Shown in pieces: positions 14,577 to 22,732 of a DNA stretch of 64,000 nucleotides. Source of the DNA: Cyanobium sp. E1_MAG_00006 (GTDB lineage: Bacteria > Cyanobacteriota > Cyanobacteriia > PCC-6307 > Cyanobiaceae); NCBI GenBank assembly GCA_027488975.1, contig JAIYAQ010000012.1, positions 62,001-126,000 on the forward strand, given 5' to 3'. Each line of letters opens with the position of its first letter. Position 1 is the first letter of the stretch. Under the pieces are notes generated by a model, which was not told the origin of the DNA, ran no database searches, and saw only the letters and a program-made list of their open reading frames with translations. Both the position numbers and the translations under genes were made by a program.

Positions 14577-16614
14577 GCGCGCACACCAACCGCAACTGAT
14601 CGCGCAGGCTATCCACCTGCTTGACCCGCAGCAGCAGCAGAGCTCCCGGTGCCGATCCTGAGGGGCATTCCGCCGCCAGGTCCAGCGCCAGCTCCTCGAT
14701 TCGCACCAGCCCCAGCCGATCCTGGGGCCGCAGCCAGCGTAGAAACTGCGCAGACCACTGCCCGCCGCGATGGGTCTCGAACCACACCTGCTGCCAGTGG
14801 CGCTGGTCCTCCCGGGAGATGCCGATGCCTTCGCGCCCGGCGGTGTCGAACTGCTCCAGCAACTCCTGCAGTTGCTCGGTGCTCAGCGGCGCGCTGCCAT
14901 CGAGGATCGCCGCGATCTGACGTTGCACCACCAGATCGCCGTAGCGGCGGATCGGTGAGGTGGCCTGCACATACGCCGGCAGCCCCAGGCTGAAATGGGC
15001 GGCAGGTTGGGTGCCCATCAGGCCCCGGCTGAGGCAGCGCTTGATTGCCGCGAAGCGGACGGCGCCGTCGGGCAGAGCCTGCAGCTCGGCAGCGGCGGGC
15101 AGGTCCGCCGGCAGCTGGCTGCGGTAGGGCAGGGCAAGACCATGCTCCATGCCAAAGCGCGCGGCGACCGCACCGGCCAGGATCATCGCTTCTGCCACCA
15201 TCTGGCGGGAGGGGCTCGGTTCTGTGATCTCGAGCTGCAGTTCTCCCTGGTGGCTGCGAATGCGGCCTTCCGGCAGATCCATCAGCAGGGCACCGCGGGC
15301 CAGCCGCCACTGGCGGCGCCGTTCCAGCAGCCTGTCGAGGTCGGCCAGATCCGGATCCTCCGGGGGTGCCAGATCAATCAATTCATCGGCATCGCTGTAA
15401 CTGAGCCGGTAGGTGGGTTTCACCCAACTGCGCTGAATGCTGTAGGCGCCGATGTCGCCGGCCTCATCCAGCTCCACCCAGAAGCTCCAGGCCGCTGAGC
15501 GATGCCCCTGCCGCAGGCTGAACGGGCCATTGGAGAGCGCCTCGGGGAACATCGGCAGGTTGCCGACCGCTAGGTAGAGGCTGCTGCCGCGGCGGCGCGC
15601 CTCCAGATCCAGAGCTGAGTCGGCAGCGATGAGGCGCCCCGGATCCGCCACATGGATCCAGATCCTCAGACTGCCGTCTCTGCGGCGCTCGAGGGCCAGG
15701 CCATCATCGATGTCGCGGGTGTCGTCGTCGTCGATGGTGACGCAGTGCTGGCCGCTCAGATCCAGACGGGTGGCATCGCCCGGCTGCTCAAGGTCAACCA
15801 TCGCCAGCAGGCGCTGTGTTTCGGCGAGAAGCTCTGGCTTGAAGCCGCTACTCCAGGTGGTGCCCGCCAGCGAGAGCAGCCGGTGCCGGTCCCACTGGCC
15901 CAGCTCCACCAGCAGGTGGCGAAGATCACCGCGATCACTGCCCACGTGCAGGGCACTCAGGCTCTGCCGGAGCGCCGGATCAAGCTGGTCGGGTTCGATC
16001 CGGCCAGCGGCGAGCTGCTGCAACTGCTCGAGTCGCTGGCGCTGCTCGGGCGGCAGGGCTTCCGCGTCCACCGGCTGCCGGCGCCGCAGAAGAGCCTGCC
16101 AGCTCTGCTCGCGCTCGGCCTCAAGCTGCCGCCGCCGTCGCTCTCGCCGCAGCGGTCTGAGCTCCTGCAGGGAACGGGCAGTGATCTCCTCCTGTCGCCA
16201 GCGGAACCACAGTTGCGATCCCACCAGCTCCAGCCAGCAGGCGGCCCGCTGGGCCGCAGCGCTGCTGGGATCGCCGGCGCTGCTGCTCACCAGCTCGCTG
16301 AACTCCGCCAGGTTGACGGCCTCATCAGCCTCCTGCAGCAGCAGCCAGGCGGCAGCCCAGGCGCGACGGCCAGGCCGGGCGGCCTGAAGCGCTTCAGCAC
16401 TGAGATGCCATGGCGAAGCCCCCAGCCGGGCCGGTGGATCACCACAGGCAGGCAGGGGGCTCAACAGCTGGATCTGCCGCTGGGGCAGAACTACCGATTT
16501 GGCGTCGAAACCGAGATGCAGGCGCAGCTTGCTGCCCTGAACGGCTTCAACAATCGCCAGCTGAGCTCCGCGCGTGTCCTGAACGCCGACCAGGTCGCCG
16601 CTGTGGAACGCCAC
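14569..16614 (-). CDS. RNase II/R family exoribonuclease (RNB domain)
   Basis: 681 residues. The metal-binding RNB motif VTIDDDDTRDIDDGLAL is at 292-307, and SPIRRYGDLVVQRQI is the conserved RNB basic motif. An N-terminal OB-like segment (FHSGDLVGVQDTRGAQLAIVE) precedes it, and the C-terminal part ends as a short S1-like strand region. It degrades RNA 3' to 5'. GTG start at 16614, 12 bases after rpsR. The 3' end overlaps the convergent oxidoreductase by 8 bases. Confidence 0.92.
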   Translation of the reverse strand: MAFHSGDLVGVQDTRGAQLAIVEAVQGSKLRLHLGFDAKSVVLPQRQIQLLSPLPACGDPPARLGASPWHLSAEALQAARPGRRAWAAAWLLLQEADEAVNLAEFSELVSSSAGDPSSAAAQRAACWLELVGSQLWFRWRQEEITARSLQELRPLRRERRRRQLEAEREQSWQALLRRRQPVDAEALPPEQRQRLEQLQQLAAGRIEPDQLDPALRQSLSALHVGSDRGDLRHLLVELGQWDRHRLLSLAGTTWSSGFKPELLAETQRLLAMVDLEQPGDATRLDLSGQHCVTIDDDDTRDIDDGLALERRRDGSLRIWIHVADPGRLIAADSALDLEARRRGSSLYLAVGNLPMFPEALSNGPFSLRQGHRSAAWSFWVELDEAGDIGAYSIQRSWVKPTYRLSYSDADELIDLAPPEDPDLADLDRLLERRRQWRLARGALLMDLPEGRIRSHQGELQLEITEPSPSRQMVAEAMILAGAVAARFGMEHGLALPYRSQLPADLPAAAELQALPDGAVRFAAIKRCLSRGLMGTQPAAHFSLGLPAYVQATSPIRRYGDLVVQRQIAAILDGSAPLSTEQLQELLEQFDTAGREGIGISREDQRHWQQVWFETHRGGQWSAQFLRWLRPQDRLGLVRIEELALDLAAECPSGSAPGALLLLRVKQVDSLRDQLRLVCALN

Positions 16615-16626
16615 GGAGCTCAGGGA

Positions 16627-16848
16627 TCAGCCCTCAGGATTGACGAAGGGCAGCAGCGCCACGATGCGGGCGCGCTTGACGGCGGTGGTCAGGTCTCGCT
16701 GCTGTTTGGCGGTGAGGCCAGTCAGGCGACGGGGAAGGATCTTGCCGCGCTCGGTGATGAATTTCTTCAGCAGATCGACATCCTTGTAGTCGATCGGCTC
16801 ACCGGGCTTGATCGGCGAGAGGCGCTTCTTGAAGAAGGAACTGCTCAT
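16627..16848 (-). CDS. rpsR: 30S ribosomal protein S18
   Basis: 73 residues with the S18 signatures [20 protein letters not shown] and [20 protein letters not shown] followed by [10 protein letters not shown]. Lies between rpmG and rnb in a minus-strand operon, the usual cyanobacterial order rpmG-rpsR. Confidence 0.98.
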   Translation of the reverse strand: MSSSFFKKRLSPIKPGEPIDYKDVDLLKKFITERGKILPRRLTGLTAKQQRDLTTAVKRARIVALLPFVNPEG

Positions 16849-16898
16849 TGGGGAACGGATGAAATGAACTACAGGAAGGCGGGGTCACGCCGCAGGGA

Positions 16899-17093
16899 TC
16901 ACTTGATCTCCTTGTGGACCGTCGACTTGTTGCAGTGGGGGCAGAACTTCTTCAGTTCGATCCGTTCGGTGGTGTTCCGGCGGTTCTTCTCTGTCGTGTA
17001 ACGGGACACGCCAGGGGACCGCTTGGCGGGGTTGGACCGGCATTCCGTGCACTCGAGAGTGATCACGATCCGGACGCCCTTGTTCTTGGCCAT
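16899..17093 (-). CDS. rpmG: 50S ribosomal protein L33
   Basis: 64 residues starting [18 protein letters not shown]. Two Cys pairs (CTEC and CPHC) form the zinc ribbon of the C+ type L33. [20 protein letters not shown] is the conserved core. ATG 17093 preferred over an in-frame codon further upstream because the family starts here. First gene of the operon; divergent from pheT across about 120 bases. Confidence 0.97.
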   Translation of the reverse strand: MAKNKGVRIVITLECTECRSNPAKRSPGVSRYTTEKNRRNTTERIELKKFCPHCNKSTVHKEIK

Positions 17094-17213
17094 GGAAGGA
17101 CGTTGCGCCGCTGATGCGATGCGAGATGGACAGTGGTCAACCATACAGTGCCGCCCTCCAGCCCCTGCCTGGGTCGATCTCTAGAGTCGATCGCACAATT
17201 GTCTGGTCTTGCA

Positions 17214-19712
17214 ATGCAGGTCTCGCTCCAATGGCTCCGGGAGCTGGTGGCCTGCGATCTGCCCAGCGACGACCTGGCGGAACGCCTCTCGGTGGCCGGC
17301 TTTGAGGTCGAGGGGATTGAGGATCTAGCCGCCCGCGCGGCCGGCGTGGTGGTGGGGTATGTGGAAGCCCGCGCGCCTCATCCCAACGCCGACAAGCTGA
17401 GCGTCTGCACCGTGCGGATTGCCCCGTCCAACACCGCATCCACAAACCCCGCCGCCAGCACAACAGAACCGCTGCAGATCGTCTGCGGCGCCAGCAACGT
17501 GCGCGCCGGCATCCACGTGGCTGTCGCCACGGTGGGGTCGTACCTGCCGGCTGTGGACCTGACGATCAAGCCGGCTGAACTGCGCGGTGTCGCCAGCAGC
17601 GGCATGATCTGCTCCCTGTCCGAGCTGGGCCTGGCGGACGGTTCCAACGGCATCGTCATCCTCGATGAAGCCCTCGATGCCGTGCCAGCCGTCGGCAGCC
17701 CCGTTGGTCCGCTCTTTGGCCTCGACGATCAGGTGCTGGAGCTGGCGATCACAGCCAACCGTCCCGATGGCCTGTCGATGCGCGGCATCGCTCGCGAGGT
17801 GGCCGCCCTCACTGGCAGCAGCCTCAACCTGCCGGCGGCAGCCCCTGCCGTGACAGCCAGTGATCTACCGGTGGGGGTCGATGTGCAGAACCGCATCGAA
17901 GCCGGCGGCCTGTTCAGTCTCACGGCGCTGAGCGATCTGCAGATTGGCCCCTCGCCGCTGTGGCTGCAGCAGCGGTTGGAGCGTGCCGGTCTGCGGCCGA
18001 TCAACAACGTGGTGGATATCACCAATCTCGTGATGTTGGAGCTCGGCCAGCCCCTGCATGCTTTTGATTGCGACCGCCTCGCTGACATCGGCGCCGGTCG
18101 CCTCGATCCGGCCATGCTCGATCTGCGCCAGGCCAGGGCCTGTGAGCCCTTCACCGCGCTCGATGGCACAACCCACGACCTGAACGCCGACGCCCTCGTC
18201 GTCAGCTATGCCGACCAGCCTGTGGCCCTGGCCGGGGTGATCGGCGGCGCCAACAGCGCAGTCCACGACGGCACAGTCTCCATCTGGTTGGAGGCGGCGA
18301 TGTTCTCGCCTCAGGCGGTGCGTCGCAGCGCCCGCAGCGTTGGCCTGCGCACCGATGCCAGCAGTCGCTTTGAGAAGGGTCTGCCGCGAGAGGTGACCCT
18401 CGAGGCGGCCGATCGAGCCGTTGCGCTGTTCCAGGAGCTCTGCGGAGCCCGGCTGCATGGTCGTTGGTTGCATCAGCGCCCCCTGGCCGAGTCGGAGCCC
18501 CTGCGGCTGCGGCGTGATGCGCTGCACAACCTGCTCGGTCCTGTGCTCATCGATGGCGATGAGCCAGCGGATCTGGATGACGCGACCATCGAGCAGATTC
18601 TCTGCGCCCTGGGCTGCACACTGCGCGACGACGACGACGGCTGGCTGGTCTCTGTGCCGCCAGCACGCGCCATGGACCTGCAGCGGGAAGTGGATCTGAT
18701 CGAGGAGGTGGCCCGTCTGGTGGGCTACGACCGCTTCTGCTGCCACCTGCCCGATCCGATAGCACCCGGGGGCCTGCGGCCCGAACAGGAGGCTGAGCGT
18801 CGTCTGCGCCGCCAGCTGACCGCAGCTGGTCTGCAGGAAACCTGCAGCCTTTCTCTTGGCCCCGCCCAGAGCGAGCGTCCCGGTGCCGATCCAGCCCGTC
18901 GCCTGACGCTGGCCAATCCCCTGCTGGCGGATTACAGCCATCTGCGCGACAGCCTGGTGGATGAGCTGCTGCTGGCAGCCCAGCGCAATCTGCAGGCCGG
19001 CCGTCCAGGTTTCTGGGCCTTCGAGATCGGCCATGTCTTCGATGCCACGGCCCGGCAGCAGCGCCAGAACCTGCACCTCGCCGGCATTCTTTGTGGCAGC
19101 CGACAGGCGGAGCTCTGGACCAGTAGCGGCAAGCACCAGCCGCCTGTCTACTACCAGGCTCGCGGGGTCCTGCAGCGCGTCCTGAACAGCCTCAGCCTGC
19201 CGGTGGAGGATCGCCGCCTCAGTGATCAGCCCCTGCTGCACCCTGGCCGGGCTGCCCAGGTGGTTGTTGAGGGACGACCTGCCGGCTGGTTCGGCCAGGT
19301 GCATCCGGAACTCGCCGAGCGCTTCGACCTGCCGTCCACCACCTATCTCTTCCAGCTCGAGCTACCCCAACTGCTCAGTGCAGCGACCCGCCGCAACCGC
19401 TGGCAGCCCGCCTTCGCCACCTATGCCACCGTTCCCGCCTCTGAGCGTGACCTGGCGCTGGTGGTGCCTGCCGATACATCCAGCGCAGCGCTGCTGCAGG
19501 CGATCCGCAAGGCCGGCAAGCCGTTGCTGGAGCAGGCGGAGCTGGTTGATCGCTATGCCGGCGAGCAGGTTGCAGCCGGCCGCTGCAGCCAGGCTTTCCG
19601 GCTGCGCTATCGCGATCCCAAACGCACCCTCACCGATGCGGAGGTGGACCAAACCCACCAGACCATTCGTGCCGCCCTGGAGAAGCAGTTCGGGGCGGAG
19701 CTTCGGGCCTGA
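17214..19712 (+). CDS. pheT: Phenylalanyl-tRNA synthetase beta chain
   Basis: 832 residues. MQVSLQWLRELVACDLPSDD starts it, followed by the tRNA-binding OB domain (VVVGYVEARAPHPNADKLSV), the B3/4 editing region (RPINNVVDITNLVMLELGQP), the B5 domain and a C-terminal anticodon-binding FDX-ACB domain (FATYATVPASERDLALVVP). With the alpha chain, encoded elsewhere, it charges tRNA-Phe. The OB domain holds a small Ala/Thr-rich insertion (NTASTNPAASTTEP). ATG 17214 fits the family start; the upstream extension does not. Confidence 0.97.
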   Translation: MQVSLQWLRELVACDLPSDDLAERLSVAGFEVEGIEDLAARAAGVVVGYVEARAPHPNADKLSVCTVRIAPSNTASTNPAASTTEPLQIVCGASNVRAGIHVAVATVGSYLPAVDLTIKPAELRGVASSGMICSLSELGLADGSNGIVILDEALDAVPAVGSPVGPLFGLDDQVLELAITANRPDGLSMRGIAREVAALTGSSLNLPAAAPAVTASDLPVGVDVQNRIEAGGLFSLTALSDLQIGPSPLWLQQRLERAGLRPINNVVDITNLVMLELGQPLHAFDCDRLADIGAGRLDPAMLDLRQARACEPFTALDGTTHDLNADALVVSYADQPVALAGVIGGANSAVHDGTVSIWLEAAMFSPQAVRRSARSVGLRTDASSRFEKGLPREVTLEAADRAVALFQELCGARLHGRWLHQRPLAESEPLRLRRDALHNLLGPVLIDGDEPADLDDATIEQILCALGCTLRDDDDGWLVSVPPARAMDLQREVDLIEEVARLVGYDRFCCHLPDPIAPGGLRPEQEAERRLRRQLTAAGLQETCSLSLGPAQSERPGADPARRLTLANPLLADYSHLRDSLVDELLLAAQRNLQAGRPGFWAFEIGHVFDATARQQRQNLHLAGILCGSRQAELWTSSGKHQPPVYYQARGVLQRVLNSLSLPVEDRRLSDQPLLHPGRAAQVVVEGRPAGWFGQVHPELAERFDLPSTTYLFQLELPQLLSAATRRNRWQPAFATYATVPASERDLALVVPADTSSAALLQAIRKAGKPLLEQAELVDRYAGEQVAAGRCSQAFRLRYRDPKRTLTDAEVDQTHQTIRAALEKQFGAELRA

Positions 19713-19718
19713 CCCAGA

Positions 19719-21080
19719 TCAGGCGCGCTGGAGCAGGGCCACGCATTCCACGTGGCTGGTCTGAGGGAAGAAATCCACGGGCTGCACCCTCTGCAGGTGG
19801 TAGGTGCCTTCGGCGCAGAGCAGGCCCAGATCACGGGCCAGGGTGGCGGGATTGCAACTGATGTAGGCCAGCTGCGGCGGTGGCGTGTTCAGGATCGCCT
19901 GCATGGACTCGGGGCTGAGGCCTTTGCGCGGCGGGTCCACCAGCAGACCACTCATCCCCTGCAAGCGATCCGCCAGCACCGCCGCCACGTCGGCCTGCTC
20001 GAAGCGAGCAGCCTCAAGCTGGTTGCGCTCGGCATTGGCTCGCGCCTGCTGCACCGAAGTGGCATGGCTCTCCAGCCCCAGCACCGGTGAACCGGCGGCG
20101 GCCAGGGGCAGGCTGAAGGTGCCGATGCCGCAGTAGGCATCCAATAGCGGACGATCAGCTGCCGGACGGAAGAACGACGCGAGCAAGGGGACCAGGCGTT
20201 CGGCCTGGGGCGTGTTCACCTGGAAGAAGGTGTCGGCACCGATTTGCAGCTCGATACCGGCGAAGCGCTCACGCAGCCAAGGGCGACCGCTGATGCAACG
20301 GGTCTCGGGGCCGAGCACCACATTGCTGGCATGCGGTTGCAGGTTGAGACCCACCCCCACCAGCTCCGGCCAGCGCTCGTGCCAGGCCTGGGCCAGGGCC
20401 TCGAGACCGGGCAAGCGCTCATGGCTGCTCACCAGCGTGATCAGCACCTCCCCGCTGTGAAACCCAACCCGCAGAGCGAGGTGGCGAAGACCGCCGCCGC
20501 CACTCAGATTCACATCCACCGGCCAGTCAGTGGCCTCCAGATCGGCCTTGACGTCGGCAATCAGGCAGTCGATCCGTGGATCGAGCACCGGGCATCGGCT
20601 CATGTTGACGATGCGATGGCTGCCTCGGCGGTAGTACCCGGCCCGCAAGGGACCATCGGCGTTGCGCTCCAGGGGGATCAGGGCACGGTTGCGATAGCCC
20701 AATGGCGCTGGTGCACTCCAGATGGGGTCGACAAGAAGGTCCAGCTGACCGATGCGGCGCAGCGCCTGCTGAACGAGGTCTGTCTTGATCTGGTTCTGGG
20801 CTTCGGCATTGCAGTGCTGAAGGCTGCAGCCTCCGCAGCGCTCGGCCAGGATGCAGAGCGGGCGCTGACGCTGCGGTGATGGGTTGTCGACCCCCACCAA
20901 CTCCGCCTCCAGATGACGACGGGCCAGTCGGAGCACCCGCACGGTGACCGTCTCACCGGGCAACGCCCCGGCCACGAACACCGCCGTGTCCTGCCAGCGC
21001 CCCACCCCCTGGCCGTCGTGGCCGAACCCGTCCACCTCCAGTTTCAGCACCTGTCCGACCGTGGCCACCCGCGTTGCCAT
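19719..21080 (-). CDS. rlmD: 23S rRNA (uracil-1939 C5)-methyltransferase type RNA methylase
   Basis: 453 residues. An N-terminal TRAM domain (VLKLEVDGFGHDGQGVGRWQ) is followed by the Fe-S Cys cluster (CILAERCGGCSLQHC) and the methylase domain with LLDAYCGIGTFSLPLAA (SAM site), GLLVDPPRKG and the catalytic YISCNPATLARDL. RlmD, RlmC and TrmA are hard to separate; TRAM plus the four Cys favour the RlmD/RumA group. ATG 21080 chosen. Convergent with pheT (6-base gap), divergent from apcD. Confidence 0.9.
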   Translation of the reverse strand: MATRVATVGQVLKLEVDGFGHDGQGVGRWQDTAVFVAGALPGETVTVRVLRLARRHLEAELVGVDNPSPQRQRPLCILAERCGGCSLQHCNAEAQNQIKTDLVQQALRRIGQLDLLVDPIWSAPAPLGYRNRALIPLERNADGPLRAGYYRRGSHRIVNMSRCPVLDPRIDCLIADVKADLEATDWPVDVNLSGGGGLRHLALRVGFHSGEVLITLVSSHERLPGLEALAQAWHERWPELVGVGLNLQPHASNVVLGPETRCISGRPWLRERFAGIELQIGADTFFQVNTPQAERLVPLLASFFRPAADRPLLDAYCGIGTFSLPLAAAGSPVLGLESHATSVQQARANAERNQLEAARFEQADVAAVLADRLQGMSGLLVDPPRKGLSPESMQAILNTPPPQLAYISCNPATLARDLGLLCAEGTYHLQRVQPVDFFPQTSHVECVALLQRA

Positions 21081-21192
21081 CGCCACGCCATCAACCGCCA
21101 GTCCTGACCCTATCGGTGCGTAAACCTCTGCGCACTGGAGGCGGGATGGCGGCTCTGACCTGGATAGAGTGCCGTGGCGCAAGGTGGTTTTG

Positions 21193-21687
21193 ATGAGCGT
21201 CGTACGCGATCTGATCCTTCAGGCGGACGATCAGCTCCGCTATCCCACTGGCGGTGAGCTCCGCTCGATGGTGGAGTTCCTCTCCGGCGGTGCCAGCCGG
21301 CTGACGATCGTGCGGGTACTGACCGACAACGAAAAGAAGATCGTCGACGAATCAGCCCGTCAGTTGTTCAGCAACAAGCCTGAGTACGTGGCCCCCGGCG
21401 GCAACGCTTACGGCCAGAAGCAGCGCGCCCAGTGCCTGCGCGATTTCAGCTGGTATCTGCGTCTGGTCACCTACGGCGTGCTCGCCGGCAGCACCGAGAT
21501 GATCCAGAAGATCGGTCTTGAAGGTGCCCGCGAGATGTACAACAGCCTGGGCGTGCCCATGCCCGGCATGGTCGAATCCATGCGCTGCATGAAGGATGCG
21601 TCGCTGGCTCTTCTCAGTAGCGACGATGCTGCCGTGGCCGCTCCTTATTTCGACTTCCTCATCCAGGGAATGCAAACCCCAGCCTGA
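21193..21687 (+). CDS. apcD: Allophycocyanin-B alpha chain (phycobilisome terminal emitter)
   Basis: 164 residues, starting MSVVRDLILQADDQLRYPTG. Chromophore Cys81 lies in AQCLRDFSWYLRLVTYGVLA, and GNAYGQKQ is the usual segment before it. EMYNSLGVPMPGMVESM and the overall pattern fit ApcD better than ApcA. ApcD is a red-shifted core subunit that passes energy to photosystem I (and II). AAGGTGG lies about 5 bases before the ATG as a ribosome site. A strong terminator follows. It is a single-gene unit, as often in cyanobacteria. Confidence 0.95.
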   Translation: MSVVRDLILQADDQLRYPTGGELRSMVEFLSGGASRLTIVRVLTDNEKKIVDESARQLFSNKPEYVAPGGNAYGQKQRAQCLRDFSWYLRLVTYGVLAGSTEMIQKIGLEGAREMYNSLGVPMPGMVESMRCMKDASLALLSSDDAAVAAPYFDFLIQGMQTPA

Positions 21688-21713
21688 AGCGCTCTCCGTT
21701 TCGCATTCAATCC

Positions 21714-21736
21714 AACCGGCCTCTGGCCGGTTTTTT
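21714..21736 (+). terminator. Rho-independent terminator of apcD
   Basis: AACCGGCC, a TCT loop and GGCCGGTT form a perfect 8-bp stem, continuing into a run of T (seven in total after the GG). It lies 26 bases after the apcD stop. Confidence 0.93.
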
Positions 21737-21803
21737 TGTGCAGCACGCCCCTCTCGGTTTCTTCGGTGTCCGCTTGTTTTCTTTGAGACGCGGAACAGGA
21801 CTC

Positions 21804-21844
21804 GGACGAGACAGAGTCAAGATGCTTGAGATGCCGTCTCGACC
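21804..21844. repeat. Long-spaced inverted repeat GGACGAGAC / GTCTCGACC
   Basis: GGACGAGAC (21804-21812) and GTCTCGACC (21836-21844) are complementary at eight of nine positions, separated by 23 bases. The left arm recurs in reverse complement in the RHH/J-domain coding sequence at 23562-23570. Confidence 0.6.
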
Positions 21845-21878
21845 CACGGATCTATTCCTAGGGGCCTCATGAATTTGA

Positions 21879-21900
21879 GCCCAGGACGGACGGCCTGGGC
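21879..21900. repeat. Hairpin with 7-bp stem
   Basis: GCCCAGG and CCTGGGC are perfect arms around an 8-base loop ACGGACGG. No T-run follows on either strand, so it is not a standard terminator. Confidence 0.6.
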
Positions 21901-22073
21901 GAAGCGCGCCGACACGGTTCTTGTATCGCGATTGAGACCTTCGACTAGACTCATTACAAGGCAAGGGTCAGACGCTCAAGACTCGTCATTGGCCTGCGAT
22001 GGACGACCAGTGCGCTGGGCGCCGTGTCTAGCTTCAGGTTCCAACGATCGGAGTGCACCGTCTGCAGCAGGTC

Positions 22074-22091
22074 CAGCGCCACGTGGCGCTG
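22074..22091. repeat. Perfect 18-bp palindrome
   Basis: CAGCGCCACGTGGCGCTG is identical to its reverse complement over all 18 bases, with CACGTG in the centre. It has the form of a dimeric protein-binding site rather than a hairpin with a loop. Confidence 0.8.
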
Positions 22092-22104
22092 AACGCAAAG
22101 CCGC

Positions 22105-22124
22105 AGTCTCATTAGTCCCGACTA
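22105..22124. repeat. Repeat copy AGTCTCATTAGTCCCG with an inner TAGTC dyad
   Basis: The 16-mer at 22105-22120 matches 15 of 16 bases of 23483-23498 inside the RHH/J-domain gene. TAGTC-CC-GACTA at 22113-22124 is a perfect 5-bp inverted repeat with 2-base spacer. Confidence 0.65.
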
Positions 22125-22277
22125 GACGACGATATACGACTAGGCCTGCGTCTCATATGCGACCATTGTAACGGTCTTTTCCGTGTCTGATTCAGGCTGT
22201 CGCCACCTAGAAGTCCTGCCAGGTGTTGCGCTGGGTTGAACGCCTGCAGTCGACGCTGTGCAATTGGGCCAAGCTCT

Positions 22278-22304
22278 GCGTACCTGTGTCTACAGCAGGT
22301 ACGC
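22278..22304. repeat. Hairpin with 9-bp stem
   Basis: GCGTACCTG (22278-22286) and CAGGTACGC (22296-22304) are perfect complements around 9 bases. The left arm and loop contain GTA-N8-TAC (22280-22293), the NtcA core, but no matching -10 at the usual distance. Confidence 0.65.
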
Positions 22305-22499
22305 GTTACCCTAGATCAACTGGACAACTGGGTTGCTCACGATGGCTCAGACCTCCTGGACATGACTCGGACTTGACTGGACTGACTCGGACAGCGGAGG
22401 CCACGATGGCTGGGGTTCAGAGTCTGCGCTTTCCACGACTTTCTTCAGCGTTCAGCAGGCAGTGGCGAGGCAGCCAGTCATGTATCGGCCTGCAGGCAG

Positions 22500-22518
22500 A
22501 ATTGATGAAAAATCAATT
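22500..22518. repeat. AT-rich inverted repeat
   Basis: AATTGAT (22500-22506), GAAAA, ATCAATT (22512-22518). A perfect 7-bp dyad; unusual here for its AT content. Confidence 0.55.
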
Positions 22519-22732
22519 GATGATCAAAACGTCTCTCGTACACTGATGGTGGAGCCATGGCCCACCTCCGCCGCAGTACAAGACTGTATGCGATCTTCTC
22601 ATTCAAGACGAATCATGCGACGCACATTACGTCCAGGTTGAGACTGCCAGACAAATTTGAGCATTGGCTATGGGCCTCGGCGACCACTCTCTGACCAGGA
22701 CCAGCGCTCGGTGCGCATCTGTGCGAATGCTC

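Larger units (their letters stand above)
21740..22732. other. Gene-free, dyad-rich kilobase between convergent genes
   Basis: The longest gap of the window lies between the 3' ends of apcD and the RHH/J-domain gene. Base composition is more even and codon-like structure is absent in all frames; the best open frame (22223-22546 plus) has no family resemblance and rare codons. GTCTC/GAGAC, GACTAG and GACTCGG motifs recur. Specific dyads and repeats are listed separately. Direct repeats TGACTCGGAC (22363-22372, 22383-22392) and CACGATGGCT (22338-22347, 22402-22411) also occur. It may hold an unknown RNA, a decayed insertion or a protein-binding region. Confidence 0.6.

Noticed and set aside
22280-22293. 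NtcA-activated promoter
   Set aside because: GTA-N8-TAC is present but no -10 at 22-23 bases and no gene downstream in that direction; the core is common by chance.
22223-22546. 107-codon open frame in the non-coding kilobase
   Set aside because: No family resemblance, scattered Cys/Trp/Ser composition and unfavourable codons; it also runs through the palindromic and direct repeats.
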